NCBI GenBank assembly: GCA_036555615.1
Contig: DATBKZ010000086.1
Location: 1-64,000, forward strand
Source of the DNA: SG8-41 sp036555615
GTDB lineage: Bacteria > Pseudomonadota > Gammaproteobacteria > Burkholderiales > SG8-41
DNA: 64,000 nt
Reading direction: 5' to 3'
Below, one piece after another: positions 44,901 through 54,442 of this stretch (within the stretch, counting starts at the first letter, position 1; each line of letters starts with the position of its first letter). Under the pieces are notes generated by a model. The model was not told the origin of the DNA, made no database searches, and worked only from the letters and a program-made list of their open reading frames with translations. The position numbers and the translations under genes were made by a program.

Positions 44901-45356
44901 CTAGCCCTTCTTTCCGGGGTACTGCAGGGCAAACTCCAGGGCGAGCTCGTAGCCCCTGGCGCCGAGACCGCTGATGATGCCGACCGCGATATCGCTGAAA
45001 TACGAGACGCGGCGAAAGGATTCGCGCGCAAAGACATTTGACAGGTGGACTTCGACGAACGGGATGCCGACCGCAGCGAGGGCGTCGCGCAGCGCCACGC
45101 TGGTATGGGTGTAGGCGGCCGGATTGATGATGATGAAATCCACGCCCTCGCGGCGCGCCTGCTGGATGCGCTCCACCAGCGCCGACTCGGAGTTGCTCTG
45201 GTAGGTCGCGAGACGCGCCTTTCGTTCCCGGGCGCGCCGGCCGAGGCGGAGGTTGATCGCCTTCAGCGTATCCCTGCCGTAATGCCTCGTCTCGCGACCC
45301 CCCAGGAGGTTGAGATTCGGGCCATTGATGACCAGGATATTCTTTGCGCCAGCCAT
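44901..45356 (-). CDS. aroQ: 3-dehydroquinate dehydratase, type II
   Basis: Third step of the shikimate pathway. 151 residues. Opens INGPNLNLLGGRETRHYGRD, catalytic Tyr in that stretch. QSNSESALVERIQQA, INPAAYTHTSVALRDAL with active His/Asn, and EVHLSNVFARE. First gene of the aroQ-accB-accC-prmA block. Confidence 0.96.
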   Translation of the reverse strand: MAGAKNILVINGPNLNLLGGRETRHYGRDTLKAINLRLGRRARERKARLATYQSNSESALVERIQQARREGVDFIIINPAAYTHTSVALRDALAAVGIPFVEVHLSNVFARESFRRVSYFSDIAVGIISGLGARGYELALEFALQYPGKKG

Positions 45357-45360
45357 GAAG

Positions 45361-45405
45361 GATCTGTGGCGTAGGTCACGGAACTATCGGCAACTACGAC
45401 AGATC
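45361..45405 (-). promoter_or_regulatory. Leader hairpin just upstream of aroQ
   Basis: GATCTGT and CGTAG (45361-45374) pair with CTACG and ACAGATC (45394-45405) apart from a two-base bulge, a 12-bp stem with a 19-base loop. It lies 5 bases before the start codon of aroQ, so it could block ribosome access. Possible control of the aroQ-accBC transcript. Confidence 0.35.
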
Positions 45406-45575
45406 CGGTTCTTTTTATGAAGATGCCGGCAAGTTTGCCCAGAATCGGAGGAGTTGTCCATCAATTGCAGGAAGTTAACGCACGTTAGGCTCAAGAACCG
45501 CGGTCGAAACCGTGCGCCAAAAGGGCGTCCGGCCCTGCCAGGGGCGGCGCTGTAAACCCACCCAACCCTTTGAAA

Positions 45576-45581
45576 ATTATA
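45576..45581 (-). promoter_or_regulatory. Candidate -10 for the aroQ-accBC-prmA operon
   Basis: Perfect TATAAT on the minus strand, 220 bases before aroQ in the 282-base gap after tlpA. No good -35. If used, it gives a long leader that includes the hairpin at 45361-45405. Nothing else recognisable fills this gap. Confidence 0.35.
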
Positions 45582-45638
45582 AGAATCGTCTGTTGGCAGC
45601 GCTGGGGGTCGTGCGCCACCGGGGTAGGGGGCCAGACT

Positions 45639-46172
45639 TCAGAGCAGGGGTCGAACGAGGCTTTCGAGCCGGTCTTCCTTGAGTCCCCCGCGTTCCCGGC
45701 TGACCAGCTTGCCGTTGCGGTCGATCACCAGCGTATAGGGCAGGACACCGGCCCGGTTGCCCACCTGGCGAACCAGCTCGATGGTCTCTACCCCCCCGAG
45801 GAGCAGGGGGTAGTTGATCCGGAACTCTCTTGCGAACTCGGCCACCTTGTCGGGCTGGTCGATGGCGATGCCGACGAACTGCAGCCCGCGGCCGCCATAG
45901 CGCTCCTGTATCTGCACGAACACCGGGATCTCCTCGCGGCAGGGCGCGCACCAGGTCGCCCAGTAGTTGACGACCAGCACCCGGCCCCGCCAGTCCCCGA
46001 CCCGGCGGGTCTCGCCTGCGACGTCGGCGTGCGGCGCCGCGAGTATCCGCTCGACGACCTCTGCCGGATCGTGGCCGGCGCCACCGCCACGCGACCAGAG
46101 GTGAACCAGCACGCCTGCTGCGGCGGACAGGCCCGCCACCACGGCGAGCACCGCGATCGTGCGCGCCGTCAT
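45639..46172 (-). CDS. TlpA/ResA-like thiol-disulfide protein
   Basis: 177 residues. Uncleaved N-terminal signal anchor (TIAVLAVVAGLSAAAGVLVH), then an AhpC/TSA-type thioredoxin fold with WATWCAPCREEIPVF (CxxC), GIAIDQPDKV and the cis-Pro PYTLVIDRNGKLV. A periplasmic reductant carrier likely fed by DsbD, with which its start overlaps by four bases (ATGA). Confidence 0.92.
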   Translation of the reverse strand: MTARTIAVLAVVAGLSAAAGVLVHLWSRGGGAGHDPAEVVERILAAPHADVAGETRRVGDWRGRVLVVNYWATWCAPCREEIPVFVQIQERYGGRGLQFVGIAIDQPDKVAEFAREFRINYPLLLGGVETIELVRQVGNRAGVLPYTLVIDRNGKLVSRERGGLKEDRLESLVRPLL

Positions 46173-47953
46173 TGCCCGAAGCCCAGCGCCTGATCAAGGA
46201 CGGCCACGAAGCGGTCGGCGGGCTGGAACCCGATCACGCGCAGTCCCGGGATCTCGCGGCCCTTGCGGTCGAAGAATACGATGCCCGGCGGCCCGAACAG
46301 GCGGAAGCGCCGGAGCAGCGCGGCGTCCTCCGCGTTGTTCGCGGTCACGTCCGCCTGCAGCAGCACCATGTCGCGAAAGCGCGCCCGCACCCGCTCGTCG
46401 CTGAAGGTATACCGCTCCATCTCCTTGCACGACACGCACCAGTCCGCGTAGAAATCGAGCATCACCGTTCGTCCCGCCGCGGCCTGGATCCGGCTGTCGA
46501 GCTCGGCGCTGCTCTTTACCCGCTCGAACGGCGTCTCGAACGCCGCGCTTCCCGGTTCCGTCACGCGCAGGCCCGAAAGCGGCTGCAGGATGTCGCGCGC
46601 GCCCGAGAATGCGCCGACGAGGTACGCCAGGCCGGCGAGCAGCGCGATGATGCCCAGGCCCCTGCTGAATTTCTGGAAGCCGTGCGCGGCGGCGGGCAGC
46701 GGATCGATTGCCCGCAGATAGATCGCCGTCACGATCAGCAGGGCCGCCCACAGGAACATCTGGACGGAAATGGGCAGGAAGGGGGAGGCGACGTAGATCG
46801 CCATCGCGAGCAGCAGCGTGCCGAAGCCGCGCTTCACCGTTTCCATCCACGGGCCCGCTTTCGGCATCAGCGCTCCGGCGGAGGCGCCTACCGCGAGCAG
46901 CGGCACGCCCATGCCGAGCGCCATCGCGAACAATGCCGATCCGCCCATCACGACATCCCGGCTCTGTCCGATGTAGAGCAGCGCGCCCGCCAGGGGCGCG
47001 GCCACGCACGGCCCAAGGATGAGCGCCGAGAGCACGCCCATCACGAACACGCCCACCGTGTGCCCGCCGTGAAACCGGTTGCTCGCGTCGGCAAGCCGGC
47101 TCTGCAGCGCAACCGGGAGCTGCAGGTCGTAGACACCGAACATCGCCAGAGCGAGCGCGACGAACACCATTGCGAACGCGCCCAGCACCCAGGGATTCTG
47201 CAGGGCCACCGCGAGCATCGCCCCGGAGAGCCCTGCCGCGACCCCCGCAATCGCGTACGTGATCGCCACGCCCAGCACGTAGACGATCGCCAGCAGCAGG
47301 CCTTTCGACTTGGTGACGGGACGACCGGCCCCGACGATGACGCTGGAGAGAATTGGCACCATGGGCAGCACGCAAGGCGTAAACGAGAGCAGCAGCCCGA
47401 AACCGAAAAAGCTCGCGATCACGAGCCAGAATCCTCCTTCGAACACGCGCGCAATCAGCGCGTCATCGGCCGCTGACGCCGCTTCCGAAAACAGCCCGGG
47501 GCCGGCGTCACTGCGCGTCGCGCCCGGGGCCAACGCGGCAAGCTGCAGCTCGGCTTTCTGCTCATGGGGCACGTAGCACACGCCGATGTCCGCGCAGCCC
47601 TGCGAGACCGCTGTCAGCCGAATCGCCGGCAAGCTCGCCTCGGCGAGCTCGAAGGGCAGCACGATGCTCACGCTGCCGCGATAGGTTTCGACCTCGCCGA
47701 AGAATTCGTCGCGGTGCTTCCTGCCCGGCGGCAGCTGCGGCGCCCCCGGCTTCGCGCCCGCTGGTGCCAGCGTGAACTGGAACTTGTCGCGGTACATGTA
47801 GTAGCCGGGCGCGATCTGATACCTGACCTCGATCGAGCGCGCATCCTTCAGGCGCGCGGCAAAGCGAAACGCCTGGTCCGGCTCGAGCAGGTCCGGCTCC
47901 GCCGCGCGCGCGCAGCCCGCGATCGCCAGCAGGAAGATCAGGACGGCGCGCAT
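46169..47953 (-). CDS. dsbD: Thiol:disulfide interchange protein DsbD
   Basis: Carries electrons from cytoplasmic thioredoxin to periplasmic partners. 594 residues: signal peptide (1-17), alpha domain with GCADIGVC, eight-helix membrane domain with the paired Cys in FTPCVLPMVPI and GPCVAAPLAGA, and a C-terminal thioredoxin domain with DWCVSCKEME. All three Cys pairs are present. Operon with tlpA downstream and cutA upstream, a usual betaproteobacterial arrangement. Confidence 0.96.
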   Translation of the reverse strand: MRAVLIFLLAIAGCARAAEPDLLEPDQAFRFAARLKDARSIEVRYQIAPGYYMYRDKFQFTLAPAGAKPGAPQLPPGRKHRDEFFGEVETYRGSVSIVLPFELAEASLPAIRLTAVSQGCADIGVCYVPHEQKAELQLAALAPGATRSDAGPGLFSEAASAADDALIARVFEGGFWLVIASFFGFGLLLSFTPCVLPMVPILSSVIVGAGRPVTKSKGLLLAIVYVLGVAITYAIAGVAAGLSGAMLAVALQNPWVLGAFAMVFVALALAMFGVYDLQLPVALQSRLADASNRFHGGHTVGVFVMGVLSALILGPCVAAPLAGALLYIGQSRDVVMGGSALFAMALGMGVPLLAVGASAGALMPKAGPWMETVKRGFGTLLLAMAIYVASPFLPISVQMFLWAALLIVTAIYLRAIDPLPAAAHGFQKFSRGLGIIALLAGLAYLVGAFSGARDILQPLSGLRVTEPGSAAFETPFERVKSSAELDSRIQAAAGRTVMLDFYADWCVSCKEMERYTFSDERVRARFRDMVLLQADVTANNAEDAALLRRFRLFGPPGIVFFDRKGREIPGLRVIGFQPADRFVAVLDQALGFGQ

Positions 47954-47983
47954 CAGGGAGGTGACTGAAGGTTCTGAATCTCG

Positions 47984-48316
47984 TCAGCCAGGGGAAGCGC
48001 CGGTCTCGTCCGCTACCCAGCGCAGGTAGTCGGCGAAGCCGTGCACCACTGGGACCGCGATGATTTCCGGAAGTTCATAGGGGTGGAGGCCGCGTATCGC
48101 AGCCTCGACCTCGGCGTAGCGCGCGGCGCGCGTTTTCACCAGGACCGGCACCTCGCGCGCGTTCTCGACGGCGCCTTTCCAGCGGTAGACCGATGTGCAC
48201 TCGGGCAGCACGTTCACGCACGCCGCGAGCCGCTTCGCGACGAGCGCCTGGGCGAGCCCGACCGCAGACTCGCGATCCGGCAGGTTGGTGAGAATGATGA
48301 CGACGTCGTCCATCAT
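47984..48316 (-). CDS. cutA: CutA divalent-cation tolerance protein
   Basis: 110 residues with family blocks LTNLPDRESAVGLAQALV, AACVNVLPECTSVYRWKGAV and YELPEIIAVPVVHGFADYL. Trimeric signalling-like fold linked to copper tolerance in E. coli. Thirty bases upstream of dsbD, as in E. coli. Confidence 0.95.
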   Translation of the reverse strand: MMDDVVIILTNLPDRESAVGLAQALVAKRLAACVNVLPECTSVYRWKGAVENAREVPVLVKTRAARYAEVEAAIRGLHPYELPEIIAVPVVHGFADYLRWVADETGASPG

Positions 48317-48373
48317 GAAAACCGCGACCGGTGGCTGATGCGCAGCGTGCCGGCCCGGTCCGGTCCCGCCGCG

Positions 48374-49294
48374 TCACGATTCACGAATCACGCTGCCCGC
48401 GGCCGCTCCCCAATCACGCGGCCCGATCTTTCGTGCGGCGGCGACGCCTACGTGCACGCTCGGATAGCGCAGCTTCAATCGCAGCTCCCGTTTCAGGCGG
48501 CGGTTGACGAGCCGGCGCGACTCGCTCATGAACGATCGCAGGTTTTCCGCCACTACCCGATCGGCCTCGGCGCGGGTGACACGCGGCGGGCGCGGCAGCC
48601 CGAATCGCTCGGCGACCAGGTCGAAGTAATCTCCCATGCGGATCGGAGCGTCGTCGGCCGCGTTGTACGCGCGTCCCGGGGCCCCGCGCTGCAGTGCCGC
48701 GACGACGATCCTGGCGAGATCATCGGCGTGCACGTGATTGACGTAGACGTCCTCCTCGGGCTTCAGCGCCGGCGTTCCGCGGGTGATCCGCGCGAGCGGC
48801 AAGCGGTCCCCGGCGTAAATCCCCGGCACGCGCAGGATCGATACGCGCACGCCGCTGCGCCGGCCCCACTCCCGCAGCCGGCGCTCGGCGTCCGCCCTGC
48901 GCCGCGCGCGCTCGGTCTGCGGCCGCGGCGGCCGCGTCTCGGCCACCAGCGCGCCGCCGCAGTCGCCGTAGACGCCACTGGTGCTTAGGTAGACGAAGTG
49001 CTGTGGTAGACTGCCGCCCTTCGCGAGTGCGGCGACGAGATGGGCGGTGCGTGAGTCGCGCGCGCCGCGCTCAGGCGGCGGCGCGAGGTGCGCCATATCC
49101 TGGGCAAGCCCGGCGAGCGGCGCGAGCGAAGCGGGGCGGTCAAGGTCGCCCAGGACCGGCGTCACGCCGAGCGCGCGCAGCATCGGGAAACGCCGCCGAT
49201 CGCGGACGAGCGCGTAGACGCGCCAGCGGCCCGCGGTGAGCGGGACGATGCGCTGGGCGATGTCGCCAAAGCCGACGATGAGCAGGCGCCTCAT
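48374..49294 (-). CDS. NAD-dependent epimerase/dehydratase family protein (extended SDR)
   Basis: 306 residues. N-terminal LLIVGFGDIAQRIVPLTAG, a G-x-G-x-x-A Rossmann motif (6-11), then STSGVYGD where a Tyr would be catalytic. Its YxxxK lysine is not found, so it is an atypical SDR. SILRVPGIYAGDRLPLARI and VNHVHADDLARIVVAAL follow. Resembles YeeZ-like SDRs of unknown function. Confidence 0.85.
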   Translation of the reverse strand: MRRLLIVGFGDIAQRIVPLTAGRWRVYALVRDRRRFPMLRALGVTPVLGDLDRPASLAPLAGLAQDMAHLAPPPERGARDSRTAHLVAALAKGGSLPQHFVYLSTSGVYGDCGGALVAETRPPRPQTERARRRADAERRLREWGRRSGVRVSILRVPGIYAGDRLPLARITRGTPALKPEEDVYVNHVHADDLARIVVAALQRGAPGRAYNAADDAPIRMGDYFDLVAERFGLPRPPRVTRAEADRVVAENLRSFMSESRRLVNRRLKRELRLKLRYPSVHVGVAAARKIGPRDWGAAAGSVIRES

Positions 49295-49367
49295 GCCCCG
49301 ATTTTAGCCCGAAGCGGCCGGCACGAGTCACGAGCAACGAGCAATCAGTCACGCTGTCCACGCACGC

Positions 49368-50390
49368 ATGCCCCACACCGTCACGATCCAGTCGAGCGGA
49401 CGCACCTTCACCGTCAACGATGGCGAGACCGTGCTCGCTGCCGCCTTGCGCGAGGGCATCGTCATCGCCTACGGCTGCCGCCACGGCGTATGCGGCACCT
49501 GCAAGGGGAAGCTCATCGAGGGAACCGTCGATTACGGCATCTACCAGGAGCAGGCGATGAGCGAGGCGGAGCGGCGCGCCGGCATGGCGCTGTTCTGCCA
49601 GGCGCAGCCGCTCGCGGACCTCACGATCCAGTGCCGCGAGATCGGGTCCAGCGTGAAGGGCATCCAGATCAAGATACTGCCCGCGCGCGTGGTGAACATG
49701 CGGCGCGCCGCGCCCGATGTCATGCTGATCGATCTCAAGCTGCCGGCCAACGAGCAGCTGCGGTTTCTCGCCGGCCAGTACATCGATCTGCTGTTGAAGG
49801 GCAGCGTCCGCCGCAGCTTCTCGGTGGCGAACGCGCCGCATGATGACAGCGTGCTCCAGCTGCACCTCAGGGATTACGGCGGGCCGTTCAGCCAGCACGT
49901 CTTTGGCGCGATGAAGGAGAAGGACATCATCCGGTTCGAGGGGCCCTTCGGCACGTTCTTCCTGCGGGAGGAAAGCACGAAGCCCATCATCCTGCTGGCG
50001 AGCGGAACCGGCTTCGCGCCGATCAAAGCGATCATCGAGCACGCGCTGCACGCGGGGATCGCCCGCCCGATGACGCTCTACTGGGGCTGCCGGGTGCGCT
50101 CCGATCTCTACCTGCACGAGCTCGCCCAGAGCTGGGACCGCGCGGGGAAGCTCCGCTATGTGCCGGTGCTTTCCGATGCGCCGGCCTCTGACCAGTGGAC
50201 CGGGCGCACCGGCCTCGTGCATCGCGCGGTGATGGAGGACTTTCCCGATCTCTCCGGTCACCAGGTCTATGCCTGCGGCGCGCCGGTGATGGTGAACGCC
50301 GCGCATCGCGATTTCACCTCGGGTTGCGCGCTGCCGGAAGACGAATTCTTCGCCGATTCCTTCACCCCTTCGGCGCCGGCGTCAGGCTGA
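49368..50390 (+). CDS. Iron-sulfur flavoreductase, CDP-6-deoxy-delta-3,4-glucoseen reductase-like
   Basis: 340 residues: plant-type [2Fe-2S] ferredoxin domain with C37, C42, C45 and C77 (YGCRHGVCGTC and LFCQA). FAD domain with RRSFSVANAP and NAD domain with ILLASGTGFAPIKAII. The name comes from AscD, but in betaproteobacteria homologues serve as general NADH-dependent electron donors near ubiquinone or phenol hydroxylase genes. Divergent from the SDR gene, seventy-three bases apart. Confidence 0.9.
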   Translation: MPHTVTIQSSGRTFTVNDGETVLAAALREGIVIAYGCRHGVCGTCKGKLIEGTVDYGIYQEQAMSEAERRAGMALFCQAQPLADLTIQCREIGSSVKGIQIKILPARVVNMRRAAPDVMLIDLKLPANEQLRFLAGQYIDLLLKGSVRRSFSVANAPHDDSVLQLHLRDYGGPFSQHVFGAMKEKDIIRFEGPFGTFFLREESTKPIILLASGTGFAPIKAIIEHALHAGIARPMTLYWGCRVRSDLYLHELAQSWDRAGKLRYVPVLSDAPASDQWTGRTGLVHRAVMEDFPDLSGHQVYACGAPVMVNAAHRDFTSGCALPEDEFFADSFTPSAPASG

Positions 50391-50405
50391 GCTGGAAGGG
50401 ACTCG

Positions 50406-51305
50406 ATGCCGCGCACTGGCGCCAGCAAGTTCGCCGCCCTGTCGATCGCCGCCGCCCTGGCGACCATCGCGCTGAAGACCCTCGCCTGGTGGCTCACCGG
50501 CTCGGTCGGGCTGCTCTCGGACGCCATCGAAGGCACGATCAATCTGGCGGGCGCCACCGTCGCGCTGGCGATGATCAGCGTCGCCGCCCGGCCGCCGGAC
50601 GAGGATCATGCATATGGCTACTCCAAGGCGGAATACTTCTCGAGCGGCCTGGAGGGCACGTTGATCCTGATCGCGGCCATCGCGATCGGAATTGCCGCGG
50701 TCGACCGCCTCATTGCGCCGCAGCCGCTCGAGAATGTCGGGCCCGGGCTGGTGGTCTCGGCCGCCGCGTCGCTCATCAATTACCTGGTCGCGCGCCGGCT
50801 CTACCGGGCCGGCGACCACTACCGGTCGATCGCGCTCGAGGCGGATGCGCGACACCTCATGACCGACGTCTGGACCTCCGCCGGCGTCATCGCGGGTGTC
50901 GCCGCCGTATGGGTCACGGGCTGGCTTCGGCTCGATCCGCTGATCGCGCTGGCGGTGGCCGCCAACATCCTGTGGTCAGGCTACCGCCTGATGCAACGGT
51001 CGATCCACGGGCTGCTCGACCGCGCGGTGCCTCCGGAGCAGATGCGCGCGCTCTCCGGCGTGCTCGACCGCTACCGCGCGAGAGGCATCGACTTCCACGC
51101 CCTGCGCACGCGCCAGGCCGGCGCCCGCTCGTTCGTTTCGCTGCACGTGCTGGTGCCGGCCGACTGGACGGTCGCGCAAGGTCACAAGCTCGCACATGAG
51201 GTCGAGGTCGACATCCGTGCTGCGCTCCCCGACGCCACGGTCATGACCCATGTGGAGCCGCTCGGATACCCGGAGTCCTACCGGGACATGGACCTTGACG
51301 GCTAG
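50406..51305 (+). CDS. Cation diffusion facilitator metal exporter
   Basis: 299 residues. Six membrane segments, TM2 metal site LLSDAIEGTIN, loop PDEDHAYGYSKAEYFSS, TM5 site EADARHLMTDVWTSA with His and Asp, and a cytoplasmic C-terminal domain ending near HVEPLG. Exports Zn, Fe, Co or Cd by proton exchange. A GGAAGGG lies before the ATG. Metal not assignable. Confidence 0.9.
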   Translation: MPRTGASKFAALSIAAALATIALKTLAWWLTGSVGLLSDAIEGTINLAGATVALAMISVAARPPDEDHAYGYSKAEYFSSGLEGTLILIAAIAIGIAAVDRLIAPQPLENVGPGLVVSAAASLINYLVARRLYRAGDHYRSIALEADARHLMTDVWTSAGVIAGVAAVWVTGWLRLDPLIALAVAANILWSGYRLMQRSIHGLLDRAVPPEQMRALSGVLDRYRARGIDFHALRTRQAGARSFVSLHVLVPADWTVAQGHKLAHEVEVDIRAALPDATVMTHVEPLGYPESYRDMDLDG

Positions 51306-51311
51306 CCCCGG

Positions 51312-52517
51312 CTAGACCGGCGCGCGCCGGCGCCCTCCGGTTGCGGCATTCAACTGCGCCAGCGCAAGCCTCAAGCCCTCGCGATCGTGCCGGCGCGCCG
51401 CCTCCGCATTGCCGAGGCTCTCCTGCAACCGGGCGAGCGCAAGGTGCGCGGAATGGGTCGCCTCGATCGCGACGCTCGCCTCGAGGTAGCTCTGCGCCTT
51501 GCCCCATAATCCCTGCCCGGCGCAGAGCCGGCCCAGCGTCAGCAGCAACACGGCGTCCGCCGGATGCGCCTTCAGCCACTCTTCTGCCCGTTCGATACGC
51601 CGGAGCGTGTCGCCGCCGTCGCACTCGGCATAGAGCCTTGCCAGCTCGCTCTCCCAGTTCGCGGCCAGCGCGTGCTCGATAATCCGGTGCGCCTCACCGC
51701 ACGCGCCCAGTGCGATGAACCCGCGCGCCGCCGCCAGCGCCACCCGCCTCTCGGCGCGCTCGGAGGAGGGGACCTTGCTCCAGGCCTCCGCCAGCGTCCG
51801 GGCATCGTCCGCACTGCGCCTGATGTGCTCCACGAGCGCGTGCCGGCGCAGCTGCTCCGCCTGCGTGGCGTCGTACACGCCGCGCTTGCGCAGCTCCTCC
51901 GTCAGCGCCAGCACCGCTTGCCAGTTGCGCGCCTGCTGCTGGGCCCTCAACTCAAGCCGCAGCGCCGCGGTGTGGCGGCGCGGCAGACGCCGCAGCAACT
52001 CGAGCGCCTCCTCGTGACGGCGTCCCTCGACCAGCTGCTCGGCCTCGGTCACGATGCGCGCCGGCGAGTCGGGAGACGCCGCAGCCGCCTCGGCGAGGTA
52101 TGCGTCGCGCCGCTCGTAGTCGCGCAGCCTGTGCGTCGCGCGCGCCGCCAGCAGCACGGCAAGCCCGGGGAGCTCCGGCATATTCCGGGCGGCGAGCGCG
52201 GCCTGCTCGGCCCTGCGATAGCGGCCCGCGAAATACTCCTGCAGCGCCTCGAGAAAGCTGTTCCGCGCCTGTTCCCGGCGCCGCGCGGCACGATACTCGC
52301 GCACTTGCCGCGGCAGGCGCAGCACGGCGGACACGGCGCGCACCATTGCATAGCACGCGACAAATCCCGCCACCAGCAGAACGACGAAGAAATTGAGCGA
52401 GATCTCGGTGCGGTATGGCGGCAGCACCAGCAGCACGGTGCCGGCGTTCTGCGTGGCCGCCAGCGTCAGGCCCACCGCCAGCGCCGCGATCAAGATCACC
52501 CAAAGCAGCGTCCGCAC
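51312..52517 (-). CDS. hemY: HemY protein, TPR membrane protein of haem operon
   Basis: 401 residues. Two membrane segments (about 3-22 and 40-62), HemY_N domain with QNAGTVLLVLPPYRTEISLN. TPR-like helices fill the rest (AHLALARLQESLGNAEAARRH). Acts late in haem synthesis in Proteobacteria but its reaction is not known. It is unrelated to protoporphyrinogen oxidase HemY of Bacillus. GTG start. Confidence 0.92.
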   Translation of the reverse strand: MRTLLWVILIAALAVGLTLAATQNAGTVLLVLPPYRTEISLNFFVVLLVAGFVACYAMVRAVSAVLRLPRQVREYRAARRREQARNSFLEALQEYFAGRYRRAEQAALAARNMPELPGLAVLLAARATHRLRDYERRDAYLAEAAAASPDSPARIVTEAEQLVEGRRHEEALELLRRLPRRHTAALRLELRAQQQARNWQAVLALTEELRKRGVYDATQAEQLRRHALVEHIRRSADDARTLAEAWSKVPSSERAERRVALAAARGFIALGACGEAHRIIEHALAANWESELARLYAECDGGDTLRRIERAEEWLKAHPADAVLLLTLGRLCAGQGLWGKAQSYLEASVAIEATHSAHLALARLQESLGNAEAARRHDREGLRLALAQLNAATGGRRRAPV

Positions 52518-52529
52518 GCCTCCGCTCCC

Positions 52530-53585
52530 TCAGCGCCGGCCCCGCTCGCGCGCCGCCCGCAGGCTGCGCATCGCCTCGAGGGTGGCGCCGATCTCGGGTG
52601 CCTCGATCCCGACATTGGCGTCATGCAGGCTGCGCAGCATCTCGAGCGCGCGCGCCACGCTGTTGTTGCGCGTGGCGTAATAGCGGTTGAGCCAGTCGCG
52701 CGCGGCCTTCACGTCGGCCTTGTAGCTCACGGGATCGCGGGCAAGCAGCGCCAGGCGCGCGCCGAGCAGCCGCAGCCTCAGGTTCTCGCGCAGGAAAAAG
52801 GCCTGGGACGGCGAGAGCAGGGCGGCGTCCGGCTGGTCCATGCGCTGCACGCTGATGAGCCGACCGAGCTCCGCCGCTACGTCCCGCCAGAGGCGCTCCC
52901 ACGATTTGGCCCCGGCCGTCCCGGAGTCGGCAGCGGGCCGCGGCGCGGCCTGCGACGCCGCATCCATTGCCAGCGGCAGCGTGTCCACCTGGGCGATGAG
53001 CGCATCAAGCCGCGCGCTGATCGCCAGCGTGTCCGCGTGCGGCGCCGCCTTCAAGCGCTCGATGTCGCGGTTGATAGCCTTGCGCAAGGGGGCGAGCTGC
53101 GGCCGGTCCATGCGCCGCAGCCGTGCGTCGGCCGACTGCAACGCGCTCAGGGCGGCTTTCACATTTCCCGCGAGCGAAAGTTGCTGGCTGGCGATGAACA
53201 GCGACTGCTCGATCTCGGCGTAGGCCCAGTCGTCACGATTGCGCGAGAGTTCCTGGCGATGCGCTTCCAGCGCCGCTCGTTGATTCTCCGACTCCACGAG
53301 CCGGCTCTCGAGCACCGCAAGCCTGGCCTGCACGCCGGCAATCGCCTCGCGCGTCTGCTCAGCCGCAAGCCGGTTGTCCCGGCCCTTGCTTTCGGCCGCC
53401 TCGAGGCGCGCCGCGGTGTCTTCGCGCAGCGCGTCGCTTCTGCTCCGGCCGTCGTACCACTGCCATGCCGCCAGGGCCAGGGCTAGCATCGCGAGCCATA
53501 GCGCAGGATCGAGCGCGTGGCGCAGCATTCGGCCCCGCGCGGGAGCAGCGGGCGACAGGGGGGACTCGGGTGAGGAATCACTCAT
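52530..53585 (-). CDS. hemX: HemX family membrane protein
   Basis: 351 residues with one N-terminal membrane segment (about 28-44) and a long coiled-coil region, rich in Leu/Glu/Arg. HemX signature YAEIEQSLFIASQQLSLAGNV. Usually annotated as uroporphyrinogen-III methyltransferase, yet no SAM-binding motif is seen; probably a scaffold for haem enzymes. Between hemD and hemY. Confidence 0.92.
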   Translation of the reverse strand: MSDSSPESPLSPAAPARGRMLRHALDPALWLAMLALALAAWQWYDGRSRSDALREDTAARLEAAESKGRDNRLAAEQTREAIAGVQARLAVLESRLVESENQRAALEAHRQELSRNRDDWAYAEIEQSLFIASQQLSLAGNVKAALSALQSADARLRRMDRPQLAPLRKAINRDIERLKAAPHADTLAISARLDALIAQVDTLPLAMDAASQAAPRPAADSGTAGAKSWERLWRDVAAELGRLISVQRMDQPDAALLSPSQAFFLRENLRLRLLGARLALLARDPVSYKADVKAARDWLNRYYATRNNSVARALEMLRSLHDANVGIEAPEIGATLEAMRSLRAARERGRR

Positions 53586-53665
53586 GGGAAATCGCGCCCG
53601 GCGTCAGTTGATAGTATGCGGGGGGGCGCGGCCAGACCGCAATCGATCTGGACGGCCGGCGGATC

Positions 53666-54442
53666 TCAGCGCTGAGCGCCGAAATGGGCGGCGAGGCCGG
53701 TCAGCATGCCGTCGTCACCCGGTCCGGTCACGATCACCTTGCGCACGGCGAGCTCATGCGCGGCCTCGGCAATCCGCGGATGCGGGACGAACAGTGGCGT
53801 GTCGGCGAGCCGCTCGCGTCCCTCGGGCCCGATCATCTCGGCGAGGTTGCGCAAGCCCTCGCTGCTGGTGGCGGTCACTGCGTCGACGCCGTCCCGGGCC
53901 CAGATTTCAAGCAGCGGCGCCGCATCCAGCCCGGGCTTCACGCGACGGTAGCACTCCGCGTATTCGACCGTTGCGCCACGCTCCCTCAGCGTCACCCCGA
54001 GCAGCTCGCGCCCACCCGCCCCGCGGAAGATCACGATGCGCTTGCCCCGCATCGCCGCAAGTTCCGGCAGCTCCACAAGCGCCTCGGTATCGGAGCGACC
54101 CTGCGGGGCGGTGACGCCTGTAATCCCGAAGCGCTCGAGCGCCCTCACGCTGCCGCTGCCCACTGCCGCAATCTGGAGCCGCCGCGGAAGCTCGCGGCGC
54201 GCGGCAATGAGGCCGAGCGCCCGCTCGACTGCGTTCGGGCTCACGAAGACCGCAAGGTCGAACTCATCGAGCCGGTCGACGATGCGCAGGAACGGCCGGG
54301 GATCGTCGATGCCGCGGATCTCGATCGTGGGAAACAGGATCGGCCGGCCGCCGGCTTCGCGGACCAGGCGCGCGAACGCCTGCGCCTGGTGCGCCGGCCG
54401 CGTCACCACGATGCTCCTGCCCGCAAGCGGCTTGGGACTCAC
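53666..54442 (-). CDS. hemD: Uroporphyrinogen-III synthase
   Basis: Closes hydroxymethylbilane to uroporphyrinogen III. 258 residues from a GTG at 54442 that overlaps the hemC stop (GTGA). SIVVTRPAHQAQAFARLVRE, FVSPNAVERAL, GSGSVRALERFGI, YRRVKPGL and VDAVTATSSEGLRNL are typical. Very low overall conservation is normal for the family. Confidence 0.92.
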   Translation of the reverse strand: MSPKPLAGRSIVVTRPAHQAQAFARLVREAGGRPILFPTIEIRGIDDPRPFLRIVDRLDEFDLAVFVSPNAVERALGLIAARRELPRRLQIAAVGSGSVRALERFGITGVTAPQGRSDTEALVELPELAAMRGKRIVIFRGAGGRELLGVTLRERGATVEYAECYRRVKPGLDAAPLLEIWARDGVDAVTATSSEGLRNLAEMIGPEGRERLADTPLFVPHPRIAEAAHELAVRKVIVTGPGDDGMLTGLAAHFGAQR

